This document shows positions 10,312 through 18,641 of a DNA stretch of 64,000 bases, piece after piece. The DNA comes from Paracoccaceae bacterium (GTDB lineage: Bacteria; Pseudomonadota; Alphaproteobacteria; Rhodobacterales; Rhodobacteraceae): assembly GCA_024742695.1 (NCBI GenBank), contig JANSXY010000002.1, positions 124,001-188,000 on the forward strand. Direction: 5' to 3'. Position 1 is the first letter of the stretch. Each line of letters starts with the position of its first letter. Under the pieces are notes generated by a model. The model worked only from the letters and a program-made list of their open reading frames with translations, did not search any database and was not told the DNA's origin. The position numbers and the translations under genes were made by a program.

Positions 10312-11475
10312 TCAGGCCGTCGCGGACATGAGTTCGCGGCCGATCAGCATCCGGCGGATCTCGCTGGTGCCGGCGCCGATCTCCATCAGCTTGGCATCGC
10401 GGAACAACCGGCTGACGGGCGAGTCGTTGAGGAACCCGGCACCGCCCATCGCCTGCACCGCCTGGTGCGCCTGCACCATCGCCTGTTCGGAGGAATACAG
10501 CACGCAGGCCGCCGCATCCGCCCGCGTCACCGCGCCCCGGTCACAGGCGCGGGCGACCTCGTAGACATAGGCGCGGGCGGTGTTCATCGCGGTGTACATG
10601 TCGGCCAGCTTGGCCTGCATCAGCTGGAAGTTCCCGATCGGCTGGCCGAACTGCTTGCGTTCGTGCATGTAGGGCATGACCTCGTCGAGACAGGCGGCCA
10701 TGATCCCGGTACCGATCCCCGACAGGACCACGCGTTCGTAATCCAGCCCCGACATCAGCACCCGCGCGCCCCGGCCCTCTTCGCCCAGCACGTTCTCGAA
10801 CGGCACCTCGCAATCCTCGAAGATCAGTTCACCGGTGTTCGATCCGCGCATTCCGAGCTTGTCGAAATGCGGGCTGGTGGAGAACCCGGTCATCGACTTT
10901 TCCACGATGAAGGCGGTGATCCCCTTCGATCCCGCGTCAGGGTCGGTCTTGGCATAAACGACCAGAACGTCGGCATCCGGGCCGTTGGTGATCCAGTATT
11001 TCGTGCCGTTGAGCACGTAGTAGCCGTTGCGCTTCTCGGCGCGCAGCTGCATCCCCACCACGTCCGATCCCGCACCCGATTCCGACATCGCCAGCGCGCC
11101 GACCTGCGCGCCGGAGATCAGGCCGGGCAGGTACTTGCGCTTCTGCGCCTCGCTGCCGTTCAGCTTGATCTGGTTGACGCACAGGTTCGAATGCGCGCCG
11201 TAGGACAGGCTGACCGAGGCCGAGGCGCGGGCGATCTCCTCGGTCGCGACGACATGGGCGAGATAGCCCATCCCCGCGCCGCCGTAGTCCTCGGTCACGG
11301 TGATGCCGAGAAGGCCCAGATCGCCCATCTCGCGCCAAAGCCCGGCCGGGAAGCTGTTGTCGCGGTCGATCGCGGCGGCCATCGGCTTCACCCGCTCCTG
11401 CGCCCAGCGGTGCACCATCTCGCGCAGCGCGGCGACATCCTCGCCGAGGTCGAATTCCATCGAGGCGGCGAACAT
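10312..11475 (-). CDS. liuA: Isovaleryl-CoA dehydrogenase
   Basis: FAD enzyme that oxidises isovaleryl-CoA to 3-methylcrotonyl-CoA and passes electrons to electron-transfer flavoprotein. The product has 387 residues. Acyl-CoA dehydrogenase motifs are present: [16 protein letters not shown] near 127-142 and KYWITNG near 159-165. Glu247 in [13 protein letters not shown] lies where the isovaleryl-CoA dehydrogenase branch places its catalytic base, unlike the later position in most acyl-CoA dehydrogenases. It is the first gene of the liu operon with GGGAGGAG four bases before ATG, directly downstream of a perfect palindrome. Confidence 0.95.
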   Translation of the reverse strand: MFAASMEFDLGEDVAALREMVHRWAQERVKPMAAAIDRDNSFPAGLWREMGDLGLLGITVTEDYGGAGMGYLAHVVATEEIARASASVSLSYGAHSNLCVNQIKLNGSEAQKRKYLPGLISGAQVGALAMSESGAGSDVVGMQLRAEKRNGYYVLNGTKYWITNGPDADVLVVYAKTDPDAGSKGITAFIVEKSMTGFSTSPHFDKLGMRGSNTGELIFEDCEVPFENVLGEEGRGARVLMSGLDYERVVLSGIGTGIMAACLDEVMPYMHERKQFGQPIGNFQLMQAKLADMYTAMNTARAYVYEVARACDRGAVTRADAAACVLYSSEQAMVQAHQAVQAMGGAGFLNDSPVSRLFRDAKLMEIGAGTSEIRRMLIGRELMSATA

Positions 11476-11487
11476 CGGGCTCCTCCC

Positions 11488-11509
11488 TTATTGAACGCTC
11501 GTTCAATAA
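11488..11509. promoter_or_regulatory. Perfect 22-bp palindromic operator of the liu operon
   Basis: TTATTGAACG (11488-11497) and CGTTCAATAA (11500-11509) are perfect inverted arms around CT. The site touches the predicted -10 element and ends just before the ribosome site of liuA, the classic place for a repressor. Size, symmetry and the AACG..CGTT core resemble TetR-family operators, which control branched-chain and fatty acyl-CoA operons in many proteobacteria. The regulator is not in this window. Confidence 0.75.
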
Positions 11510-11536
11510 ATACGGCAGGCGATGGCTGGGCGTCAA
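11507..11536 (-). promoter_or_regulatory. Predicted sigma-70 promoter of the liu operon
   Basis: On the minus strand TTGACG (11536-11531) and TATTTA (11512-11507) are 18 bases apart. The -10 overlaps the edge of the palindrome at 11488-11509, so a bound repressor would block polymerase. Predicted by eye. Confidence 0.55.
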
Positions 11537-11651
11537 GCGCGATGACATGCGCAAGGGCATCGTTTCGAACCACGAAGCTCCAGCGCATAGGCATGACAGA
11601 GGGCGGCGCACGCGCCGCGGCCCGGGCGGGGCACAGACAGCACTCCGGGGC

Positions 11652-12857
11652 CTAAACCGCCCCCGCCTGCCAGACAGCGCCCACCTCGGCCCGTATGATC
11701 CGGGCGATCAGCGCGCAATCCTCGGAGGTGAAGGTCAGGGGCAGCCGAAGGTCCAGAAGGCCCGCCAGCACCCGGTCGGTGCGCGGCAGGCGTTGCGGCG
11801 GCGCGTAGCGCCACGAATCGTAACGCGAGGTGAAGGCCACCGGCTCGGCCGCGCCGAACCATTTCAGCTCCACCCCGCGACCGGCGCAGCGGGCGACCGC
11901 CTCCTGAACCGCATCGCCGCGCCAGCCGGGCAGAAGGAACTGGAAGGACGAACCGACATAGGTTTCCGCCTCGGGCCGCGGGATCAGCCGCAGGCCGGGC
12001 GTATCCGACAGCCCCGCCTCCATCGCCCGGTAAAGCGCGTTCCAGCGGTCGCGCTGGCGCGGCAGGTCGGCCAGTTGCGGCCGCAGGATCGCGGCGCGAA
12101 GGTTGTCCATCCGGCCCGAGACGTTCGGCGTGACCCAGCGCGCCGTCTCGAACGCCTCGGCCGGCGGCGCGGCGCGGTGCCGGCCATAGAGCATGTAGCT
12201 GCCGGACCCGAGGATCGCGCGCGCCATGAAATCGGCGTCGTCCGACACGATCAGCCCGCCCTCGCCGGAATTGATGTGCTTGTAGGTCTGCGTCGAATAG
12301 CAGCCGGCCAGCCCGTGCCGGCCCGAAGGCACGCCGCGCCAGGCCGCGCCCATCGTGTGCGCGCAATCCTCGATCACCGTAACCCCGGCCGCGTCGCAGA
12401 TCGCCATCAGCCGGTCCATATCGCAGATATGGCCGCGCATGTGCGACAGCAGCAGCACCCTCGCCCCGCTGCCCGCCGCCTTCGCCGCAAGATCGTCGAG
12501 ATCGATCACCAGGTCCTCGGTCACCTCCACGAAGACCGGCTCGGCCCCGACGCTGGCGATCGCGCCGGGCACCGGGGCCAGGGTGAACCCGTTGGACAGC
12601 ACCCGGTCGCCGGGCCGCACCCCGACGGCGCGCAGCGCGCAGCCCATCGCGTAGCCGCCCGAGGCGACTGCAAGGCAGTAGCGCGCGCCGGTGGCCGCGG
12701 CGAACTCCTCTTCCAGCAGCGCGACCTCGCCGGCCTCGCCGGGCGCGGTGTTGTAACGGTGCAGCCGGCCTTCGCGCATCACCCGCACGGCCGCCTCGAT
12801 CCCGGCCTCGGGGATCGGCTCCTGCCGGGTGAAGCTTTTCTCGAACCGTTCCGTCAT
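11652..12857 (-). CDS. DegT/DnrJ/EryC1-type PLP aminotransferase
   Basis: 401-residue fold-type I aminotransferase of the sugar/aminocyclitol family. PLP features are Lys193 in YSTQTYKHINSGEGG (Schiff base), Asp164 and His167 in VIEDCAHTMG, and a glycine-rich AVASGGYAMGC near residue 64-74. The family usually aminates keto-sugars on nucleotide or cyclitol scaffolds. It is the second gene of a pair with the HAD phosphatase at 12854-13528 (ATGA overlap). No glycosyltransferase or nucleotide-sugar gene is nearby, so the substrate is open. A 176-bp spacer with the liu promoter separates it from liuA. Confidence 0.88.
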   Translation of the reverse strand: MTERFEKSFTRQEPIPEAGIEAAVRVMREGRLHRYNTAPGEAGEVALLEEEFAAATGARYCLAVASGGYAMGCALRAVGVRPGDRVLSNGFTLAPVPGAIASVGAEPVFVEVTEDLVIDLDDLAAKAAGSGARVLLLSHMRGHICDMDRLMAICDAAGVTVIEDCAHTMGAAWRGVPSGRHGLAGCYSTQTYKHINSGEGGLIVSDDADFMARAILGSGSYMLYGRHRAAPPAEAFETARWVTPNVSGRMDNLRAAILRPQLADLPRQRDRWNALYRAMEAGLSDTPGLRLIPRPEAETYVGSSFQFLLPGWRGDAVQEAVARCAGRGVELKWFGAAEPVAFTSRYDSWRYAPPQRLPRTDRVLAGLLDLRLPLTFTSEDCALIARIIRAEVGAVWQAGAV

Positions 12858-13528
12858 GCCGCCGGCTCCGCCAGCATCCGCGCGGCCAGCGCGGGCAGAT
12901 CGTCGAAATGCGCCAGGAGCGCGTCGGGCGCCAGCCGCGCCACCCCCGCGCCTTCCGGCCCGAAAGCCACCAGCGCCACCGGCACGCCCGCCGCGGCGGC
13001 GGTCCTGCGGTCGGTCTCGGTGTCGCCGATCAGGATCGACCGCGCCACGGCGCCGCCCGCACGTTCCACCGCGGCGACGTAGGGCGCCGGATCGGGCTTG
13101 CGGACCGGCAGGGTATCGGCCCCCACCAGCGCGTCGAACAGCGCCCGCGCGCCCAGCCGCGCCATCAGGATCTCGGCCAGACGCTCGGGCTTGTTGGTGC
13201 AGATCGCGGTGCGGAACCCCGCCGCGCGCAGCGCCGCCACCGCATCGGTCGCGCCGGGATAGAACCGGGTGTGACGGTCGATCCCGGCCTCGTAATGCGC
13301 CAGCAGCTTGGGATATTCGCGGTTCACCTCGGCCTCGCCGCCGGCGGCCAGCCGCGAGAACCCCAGCCGCAGCATCGCCCGTCCGCCATGGAAGGCGGTC
13401 AGCGCATCCTCGACCGGGTCCAGAAGGTCGCCGTGGCCCAGATCCCGGAAGCAGGCGTTCGCCGCCGCGACCAGATCGGCCGAGGTATCCGCCAATGTCC
13501 CGTCGAGATCGAACACCACGGTCCGCAT
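12854..13528 (-). CDS. gph: HAD-superfamily phosphatase, phosphoglycolate phosphatase-like
   Basis: 224-residue HAD subfamily IA hydrolase. Motif I is VVFDLDGTLADT with nucleophile Asp7 and general acid Asp9; motif II is the TNKPERL region near residue 105; motif III/IV is KPDPAPY near 145 and LIGDTETDRRTA near 167. In the family these dephosphorylate 2-phosphoglycolate or other small sugar phosphates. The start at 13528 has a GGAGGAG site; an ATG six codons upstream is less likely. It is divergent from glmU and overlaps the DegT aminotransferase gene, so the pair may act on one phosphorylated intermediate, but the glycolate role is equally plausible. Confidence 0.82.
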   Translation of the reverse strand: MRTVVFDLDGTLADTSADLVAAANACFRDLGHGDLLDPVEDALTAFHGGRAMLRLGFSRLAAGGEAEVNREYPKLLAHYEAGIDRHTRFYPGATDAVAALRAAGFRTAICTNKPERLAEILMARLGARALFDALVGADTLPVRKPDPAPYVAAVERAGGAVARSILIGDTETDRRTAAAAGVPVALVAFGPEGAGVARLAPDALLAHFDDLPALAARMLAEPAA

Positions 13529-13659
13529 CGCCGCGCTCCTCCGCAAGGACAGGATCCTATACGCAATTGAAACCCGCGGAAACTAAGCGTTACGCGGGCG
13601 GGCCTTGCGGCCCTGCCTCCCTTCGGTAAAACGGCCGGCGAGTAAAGAAAAGGTATCAG

Positions 13660-15006
13660 ATGTCGATCGCATTGATCGTTCTTGCCGCAGGCCAGGGCAC
13701 GCGGATGAACTCCGATCTGCCGAAGGTGCTGCACCGGCTGGCCGCGGCGCCGCTTTTCGTTCATGCCCTGGCCGCGGCCGCGCCTCTTGAACCGGCGCGC
13801 CGCATCCTCGTCGTCGGCCATGGCGGCGCGGCGGTTCGCAAGGCCGCCGCCACCTTCGACCCGGAGGTGGAGATCGCCGAACAGGCCGAGCAACTGGGCA
13901 CCGGCCACGCGGTGGCGCAGGCGATGCCGTTGCTGGCGGGATTCGAGGGCCGGGTGATCGTGCTGTTCGGCGACACGCCGTTCATCCGCCCCGAAACCCT
14001 CGCCGCGCTGGCCGAGGCGCGCGCCGACGTCACGGTTCTGGGCTTCGAGGCCGCCGATCCGGGCCGCTACGGCCGCCTGGTGACCGCCGATGGCGCGCTC
14101 GACCGGATCGTCGAATGGAAGGACGCGACCGAGGCGGAACGCGCGATCCGGCTGTGCAACTCCGGCGTCCTGGCCGCCGATGCCCGGCTTCTGGGCGACC
14201 TTGTCGCCGGGCTGTCGAACGACAATGCCGCGGGGGAATACTACCTTACGGATGTCGTCGCCGCGGCGCGCCGCCGCGGCCTGTCGGCCGAGGTCGTGCT
14301 GTGCGACGAGGCCGAGACGCTGGGCATCAACACCCGCGCCGAACTGGCCCGCGCCGAGGCGCTGTTCCAGGCCCGCGCCCGCGCGGGCGCGATGGAAGAC
14401 GGCGTGACGCTGACCGCGCCGGAGACGGTGTTCTTCGCCTTCGACACGGCGATCGGACGCGACGCCATCGTCGGGCCGAACGTCATCTTCGGCCCCGGCG
14501 TCACGATCGAATCCGGCGCCGAGATCAAGGGGTTCTGCCATCTCGAAGGCTGCCATGTCAGCCGCGGCGCGACCGTCGGGCCGTTCGCCCGGCTTCGGCC
14601 CGGTGCGGAACTGGCCGAGGATGTGCATGTCGGCAATTTCGTCGAGATCAAGAACGCCCAACTCGACGAGGGCGCGAAGGTCGGCCACCTCACCTACCTG
14701 GGCGACGCGCATGTCGGCGAACATGCCAACATCGGCGCCGGCACCGTGACCTGCAACTACGACGGGGTGATGAAGCACCGTACCGAGATCGGCGCGCGGG
14801 CCTTCATCGGCTCCGACACGATGCTGGTCGCGCCGGTCAAGGTCGGCGCCGGGGCGCTGACCGCCTCGGGATCGGTCATCACCCAGGACGTGCCGGCGGA
14901 GGCGCTGGCGGTGGCCCGCGCCCGGCAAGAGACCAAACCGGGCCTCGCCGCCCGGCTGTTCGAGAAACTGCGCGCCGAAAAGGCGCGGCGCAGCAAGAAG
15001 GATTGA
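13660..15006 (+). CDS. glmU: Bifunctional GlcN-1-P acetyltransferase / GlcNAc-1-P uridylyltransferase
   Basis: Makes UDP-GlcNAc for peptidoglycan and lipid A in the cytoplasm. The 448-residue protein starts MSIALIVLAAGQGTRMNSD, where LAAGQGTRM is the nucleotide-binding loop of the uridylyltransferase domain (to about residue 225). From about 245 on there is a left-handed beta-helix of hexapeptide repeats. The acetyltransferase active-site region lies around GKxx-type NIGAGTVTCNYDGVMKHRT near residue 360. Length matches the alphaproteobacterial form. It is 3 bases upstream of glmS, forming a two-gene amino-sugar operon. Confidence 0.97.
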   Translation: MSIALIVLAAGQGTRMNSDLPKVLHRLAAAPLFVHALAAAAPLEPARRILVVGHGGAAVRKAAATFDPEVEIAEQAEQLGTGHAVAQAMPLLAGFEGRVIVLFGDTPFIRPETLAALAEARADVTVLGFEAADPGRYGRLVTADGALDRIVEWKDATEAERAIRLCNSGVLAADARLLGDLVAGLSNDNAAGEYYLTDVVAAARRRGLSAEVVLCDEAETLGINTRAELARAEALFQARARAGAMEDGVTLTAPETVFFAFDTAIGRDAIVGPNVIFGPGVTIESGAEIKGFCHLEGCHVSRGATVGPFARLRPGAELAEDVHVGNFVEIKNAQLDEGAKVGHLTYLGDAHVGEHANIGAGTVTCNYDGVMKHRTEIGARAFIGSDTMLVAPVKVGAGALTASGSVITQDVPAEALAVARARQETKPGLAARLFEKLRAEKARRSKKD

Positions 15007-15009
15007 GCC

Positions 15010-16824
15010 ATGTGCGGGATCGTCGGAGTCCTGGGCCATCACGAGGCCGCGCCACTGCTGGTCGAGGCGCTCAAGCGGCTGGAATACCGCGGTTACGACA
15101 GCGCGGGGATCGCCACCGTCAATGCCGGCCGGCTCGACCGGCGGCGGGCGGTTGGCAAGCTGGTCAACCTGTCGGACCTGCTGGTGCATGAACCGCTCGC
15201 CGGCAAGGCCGGGATCGGCCACACCCGCTGGGCCACGCATGGCGCACCGACGGTGACCAACGCGCATCCGCACCGCGCCGGTCCCGTCGCCGTGGTCCAC
15301 AACGGGATCATCGAGAATTTCCGCGAGCTGCGCACCGAACTGGCCGCGGCCGGACTGGTGCAGGAAAGCGAAACCGACACCGAAACGGTCGCCCTGCTGG
15401 CCCGCCGCTACATCGACGGCGGCATGCGCCCGGTCGAGGCCGCGCGCGCCACCATCGCCCGGCTCGAGGGCGCCTTCGCGCTGCTGTTCCTGTTCGACGG
15501 CGAGGAGGATCTGATGGTGGCGGCGCGCAAGGGCTCGCCGCTCGCCATCGGCCACGGCGACGGCGAGATGTTCGTCGGTTCCGACGCGATCGCGCTGGCG
15601 CCGCTGACCGACCGGATCACCTATCTCGAAGAGGGCGATATCGCGGTGATCAGCCGCGCCGGCGTGACCATCTCGGATTGCGAGGGCCGGCAGGTCGGGC
15701 GCGAGGTCACGCGGATCGCGATCGACCAGGCGCGGGTGGAAAAGGCCGGCTACAAGCACTTCATGGCCAAGGAAATCGCCGAGCAGCCGATCGTGCTGGC
15801 CGACGCGATCAATCACTACACCGGCGACGGCGGCCTGACCCTGCCCGCAGGGCTCGACTTCACCGGGGTATCACGGGTCACGCTGGTGGCCTGCGGCACG
15901 GCCTTCTATGCCTGCCAGGTGGCGAAGTACTGGTTCGAACGGCTCGCCGGCCTGCCCTGCGAGGTCGATATCGCCTCGGAATTCCGGTATCGCGAACCGC
16001 CGCTGCCGGAGGGTTCCATGGCCGTCTTCGTCAGCCAGTCGGGCGAAACCGCCGACACGCTGGCGGCGCTGCGCTACTGCGCGGGCAAGGTCGACCGCAT
16101 CGTTTCGGTCGTCAACGTGCCGACGTCGTCGATCGCGCGCGAAAGCGACCTGGTGCTGCCGATCATGGCGGGCGTCGAGGTCGGCGTCGCCTCGACCAAG
16201 GCGTTCACCGCGCAACTCGTGGTGCTGTCGCTGATGGCGCTGAAGGCCGGGGCGGATCGTGGCCGGATCGACGCCGCCGCGCTGGCCCGCCATATCGCCG
16301 ACCTGTCGGCCGTGCCCGGCCTGATGAGCCAGGCGCTGACCCGGTCGGAGGAGATTGCGCGGCTGTCGGAATCTCTGGCCGAGGCGCAGGACATCCTGTT
16401 CCTGGGGCGCGGCGCGATGTATCCGCTGGCCCTGGAGGGCGCGCTGAAACTGAAGGAAATCAGCTATATCCACGCCGAAGGTTATGCATCCGGGGAACTC
16501 AAGCACGGCCCGATCGCGCTGATCGACCGGCAGGTGCCGGTGATCGTCATGGCGCCGCACGACCAGTTGTTCGACAAGACCGTCTCGAACATGCAGGAGG
16601 TGATGGCCCGGCACGGGATGGTGCTGCTGATCTCGGACGCCACCGGCCTTGCGACCGCGCGGGACGGCACCTGGGCGACGCTGTCGATGCCGGAGGTCTC
16701 GGAGGTGTTCGCCCCGATCCTCTACGCGGTGCCGGCGCAGCTTCTCGCCTATCACACCGCCGTTGCAAAGGGCACCGATGTCGATCAGCCGCGCAACCTC
16801 GCGAAATCGGTGACGGTGGAATAG
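15010..16824 (+). CDS. glmS: Glutamine-fructose-6-phosphate aminotransferase (isomerising)
   Basis: Makes glucosamine-6-phosphate from fructose-6-phosphate and glutamine, the first step towards UDP-GlcNAc. The 604-residue product begins MCGIVGVLGHHEAAP; Cys2 is the glutaminase nucleophile after removal of Met. The N-terminal glutaminase domain includes GHTRWATHGAPTVTNAHPH near residues 70-90. Two SIS sugar-isomerase domains follow, with SQSGETADTL near 345 and the C-terminal LAKSVTVE typical of the family. It directly follows glmU. No glmS ribozyme is expected in this phylum and none was seen. Confidence 0.97.
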   Translation: MCGIVGVLGHHEAAPLLVEALKRLEYRGYDSAGIATVNAGRLDRRRAVGKLVNLSDLLVHEPLAGKAGIGHTRWATHGAPTVTNAHPHRAGPVAVVHNGIIENFRELRTELAAAGLVQESETDTETVALLARRYIDGGMRPVEAARATIARLEGAFALLFLFDGEEDLMVAARKGSPLAIGHGDGEMFVGSDAIALAPLTDRITYLEEGDIAVISRAGVTISDCEGRQVGREVTRIAIDQARVEKAGYKHFMAKEIAEQPIVLADAINHYTGDGGLTLPAGLDFTGVSRVTLVACGTAFYACQVAKYWFERLAGLPCEVDIASEFRYREPPLPEGSMAVFVSQSGETADTLAALRYCAGKVDRIVSVVNVPTSSIARESDLVLPIMAGVEVGVASTKAFTAQLVVLSLMALKAGADRGRIDAAALARHIADLSAVPGLMSQALTRSEEIARLSESLAEAQDILFLGRGAMYPLALEGALKLKEISYIHAEGYASGELKHGPIALIDRQVPVIVMAPHDQLFDKTVSNMQEVMARHGMVLLISDATGLATARDGTWATLSMPEVSEVFAPILYAVPAQLLAYHTAVAKGTDVDQPRNLAKSVTVE

Positions 16825-16873
16825 GACGACGGCACCGGCACCGCCGCACGGCGGGCCGGTATCACCGGAACCG

Positions 16874-17176
16874 TCAGTTCGCGAACTCGCTGAACACCGT
16901 GACGCTGCCATCGGACTCCAGCCGGCACGAATAGGGCGTGCCGGCGGCGTCCAGCGTCAGCAGCGGGCCGCCGCCGGTCTCGATCCGGTCGGTGACGTAG
17001 ATCGCGGCCTCGCTGACGCCGGTCAGCCGCGCCGCCTGCGAGATGCACGGATAGGTCATCGACGCGAACGCGTCGGACGTGCCGCCACCGCCATCGGCGG
17101 CGCCGCCGGTCTCGACGCAGCCGGCCAGCCCGGCCGCGGCCAGGGTCAGCCCGGCCAACCTGATGGAATGTTTCAT
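16874..17176 (-). CDS. Small predicted lipoprotein
   Basis: 100-residue protein with a signal peptide (MKHSIRLAGLTLAAAGLAGC) whose LAGC is a lipobox, so Cys20 would be lipidated. The mature part begins CVETGGAADGGGGTSD, has two further Cys (SMTYPCISQ and TPYSCRLES) that may form a disulfide, and ends in a short beta-rich region. AAAGGA precedes the start. It is preceded on the same strand by another lipoprotein with a nearly identical post-lipobox sequence (CVETAG). I do not recognise a family; the role is unknown. Confidence 0.78.
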   Translation of the reverse strand: MKHSIRLAGLTLAAAGLAGCVETGGAADGGGGTSDAFASMTYPCISQAARLTGVSEAAIYVTDRIETGGGPLLTLDAAGTPYSCRLESDGSVTVFSEFAN

Positions 17177-17219
17177 GTTTTCGTCCTTTCTGAGGCTTCG
17201 CATCCACACCGGCCGCGGA

Positions 17220-17600
17220 TCAGCCGCCGTAGATGATCGCGTCGGGAACAAGGTAACGCTCGATCGTGCCGATGAACACCTCGGTCACGTCGCCCGTCCG
17301 TCGCGACGACAGGGCCGCGGGCGCGTCCGACGCCACCGGCCTGCCCGCCTCGAACAGGATGCTGCGCTGGTTGCCGGTGGGCAGGGTCACGACGACGGTT
17401 CCCGCCCCGCCGCCGCGACGCACGACGCCGAACTCGCAATCGAACATGGTCGCGCCCAGCTGGTTGGTGCAGGACAGGAGCCCGGTGGCGTTGTAGCCCG
17501 TCCCGGCGACGAGAGCGTCGCCGGGTAACGGACCGGCGGTTTCGACGCAACCGGCAAGCGCGGCAACGGCGGCCAGCGCCGGACCTGTGCGGTGGGTCAT
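17220..17600 (-). CDS. Small predicted lipoprotein, sibling of the neighbouring one
   Basis: 126-residue protein with a signal peptide (MTHRTGPALAAVAALAGC) and lipobox ALAGC. The mature start CVETAGPLPGD resembles the CVETGG of the gene 43 bases downstream, suggesting related origin at least at the N-terminus. Two further Cys (LLSCTNQLG and FDCEFGVV) are 12 residues apart. The rest is predicted beta-strand rich (GTVVVTLPTGNQRSI). GGGAGGAG precedes the ATG. Probably an envelope protein; function unknown. Confidence 0.75.
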   Translation of the reverse strand: MTHRTGPALAAVAALAGCVETAGPLPGDALVAGTGYNATGLLSCTNQLGATMFDCEFGVVRRGGGAGTVVVTLPTGNQRSILFEAGRPVASDAPAALSSRRTGDVTEVFIGTIERYLVPDAIIYGG

Positions 17601-17838
17601 GCGGCTGTCTCCTCCCTCGGCCGTCACGGGCAGGGATGCCTGTCCGGCCTCGTGCAGCACCCTGCCAGGCGACGATCGCCCGAACGGGCCGCCGGAACAA
17701 CCCTCGCGATCGGATGGGGCCGGCTGCCGAACGTGCGGAGCGGGGCCGCGGCCGGCGACTGGCCCGCCGGGCGAGGATCGGCTAGCCTGCCGGCACGGCC
17801 GGACTGATCGGCAAGACTCTCGCATTCGGAGCCCGCGC
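17601..17838. other. Divergent intergenic region before the AlkD-like gene
   Basis: About 240 bp between the lipoprotein gene (minus) and the alkD leader ORF (plus). It must hold both promoters. The only element I can point to is a CTAGCCT box at 17782-17788, similar to the CTAGGCT boxes ahead of other genes in this window. I see no gene or RNA here. Confidence 0.4.
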
Positions 17839-17901
17839 ATGTCGTTCTCATCCCGCCGCGCCCTGCCCGCGCCGCCCGCTCCGATGGGCCGCGCGCCGTG
17901 A
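17839..17901 (+). CDS. 20-codon leader ORF overlapping the AlkD-like gene
   Basis: ATG at 17839 has a well-spaced GGAG (17828-17831, 7 bases). The frame MSFSSRRALPAPPAPMGRAP ends in a TGA that overlaps the GTG start of the next gene (GTGA). The downstream gene has no clear ribosome site of its own, so this ORF may deliver ribosomes to it. A functional peptide is not implied. Confidence 0.4.
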   Translation: MSFSSRRALPAPPAPMGRAP

Positions 17902-18587
17902 CCGGGCCGACCGCGGAGGCGGCGCTCGCCGCGCTGGCGGCCGAGGGGGATGCCGGGCGCGCCGCCGGGATGGCCGCCTATCACAAGGCGCCGCGGCGCT
18001 ATCTCGGCGCACCGGTCCCCCGGATCGAGGCGCTGGTTCACGACTGGCGCGCCGCGCTGGACCTCGCCGGCCGTGTCGCCTTGGCCCGCGCGCTGTGGGA
18101 CAGCGACATCCACGAGGCGCGCGTCGCCGCCGCGAAGCTGCTCACCCAGGCGCGGATCCGCGATGACGGGCCGGTCTGGGCGCTGTTTTGCGACTGGGTG
18201 CCGCAATTCGACGGCTGGGCAGTGGCCGACCATGCCTGCGCCGTCGGATCGCGGCGGCTGATGGCCGATCTTTCCCGCCTCGACGAGATCGAACGCTGGA
18301 CCGAAGATCCCTCGGTCTGGGTGCGCCGCGCGGCGCTGGTGGTGGCCCTGCCGCTGGCCCGGCTGCCGCATCCGAAACCCACGGAAACCGCGGCGCGCGA
18401 ACGGGTTCTGGGCTGGGCCGCGGGCTACACCCCTGACCGCGCCTGGTTCATCCAGAAGGCCGTCGCCTGGTGGCTGCGCGACCTGTCGAAACACGATCCC
18501 GCCCGCGTCCGCACCTGGCTCGACGCGCATGGCGCGGGGCTGAAAGCCTTCGCCCGAAAGGAAGCCGGGAAGTACCTGAAATCCTGA
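17898..18587 (+). CDS. DNA alkylation repair protein, AlkD-like
   Basis: 229-residue all-helical protein resembling AlkD, a HEAT-repeat DNA glycosylase that removes bulky or positively charged N3/N7-alkylpurines. Family features visible are the N-terminal GMAAYHKAPRRYLGAPVPRI segment, LARALWDSDIHEARVAAAKLL near residue 60-80, WALFCDWVPQFDGWAVADH near 95-113, DPSVWVRRAALV near 140, and FIQKAVAWWLRDLSKHDP near 190. AlkD uses Trp and Asp residues along its concave face, and several WD/DGW pairs are conserved here. The GTG start is chosen by the GTGA overlap with the leader ORF. It is monocistronic otherwise. Confidence 0.86.
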   Translation: MTGPTAEAALAALAAEGDAGRAAGMAAYHKAPRRYLGAPVPRIEALVHDWRAALDLAGRVALARALWDSDIHEARVAAAKLLTQARIRDDGPVWALFCDWVPQFDGWAVADHACAVGSRRLMADLSRLDEIERWTEDPSVWVRRAALVVALPLARLPHPKPTETAARERVLGWAAGYTPDRAWFIQKAVAWWLRDLSKHDPARVRTWLDAHGAGLKAFARKEAGKYLKS

Positions 18588-18641
18588 TGTATAATATCAG
18601 GGTGGTCGCGCAAGTCACTGTATTGCATTGTGGTTCCGCCC

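Noticed and set aside
16825-16873. Intrinsic terminator after glmS
   Set aside because: A GC stem can be drawn (CCGCCG/CGGCGG) but there is no T-run and the stem is weak compared with the pntB terminator.
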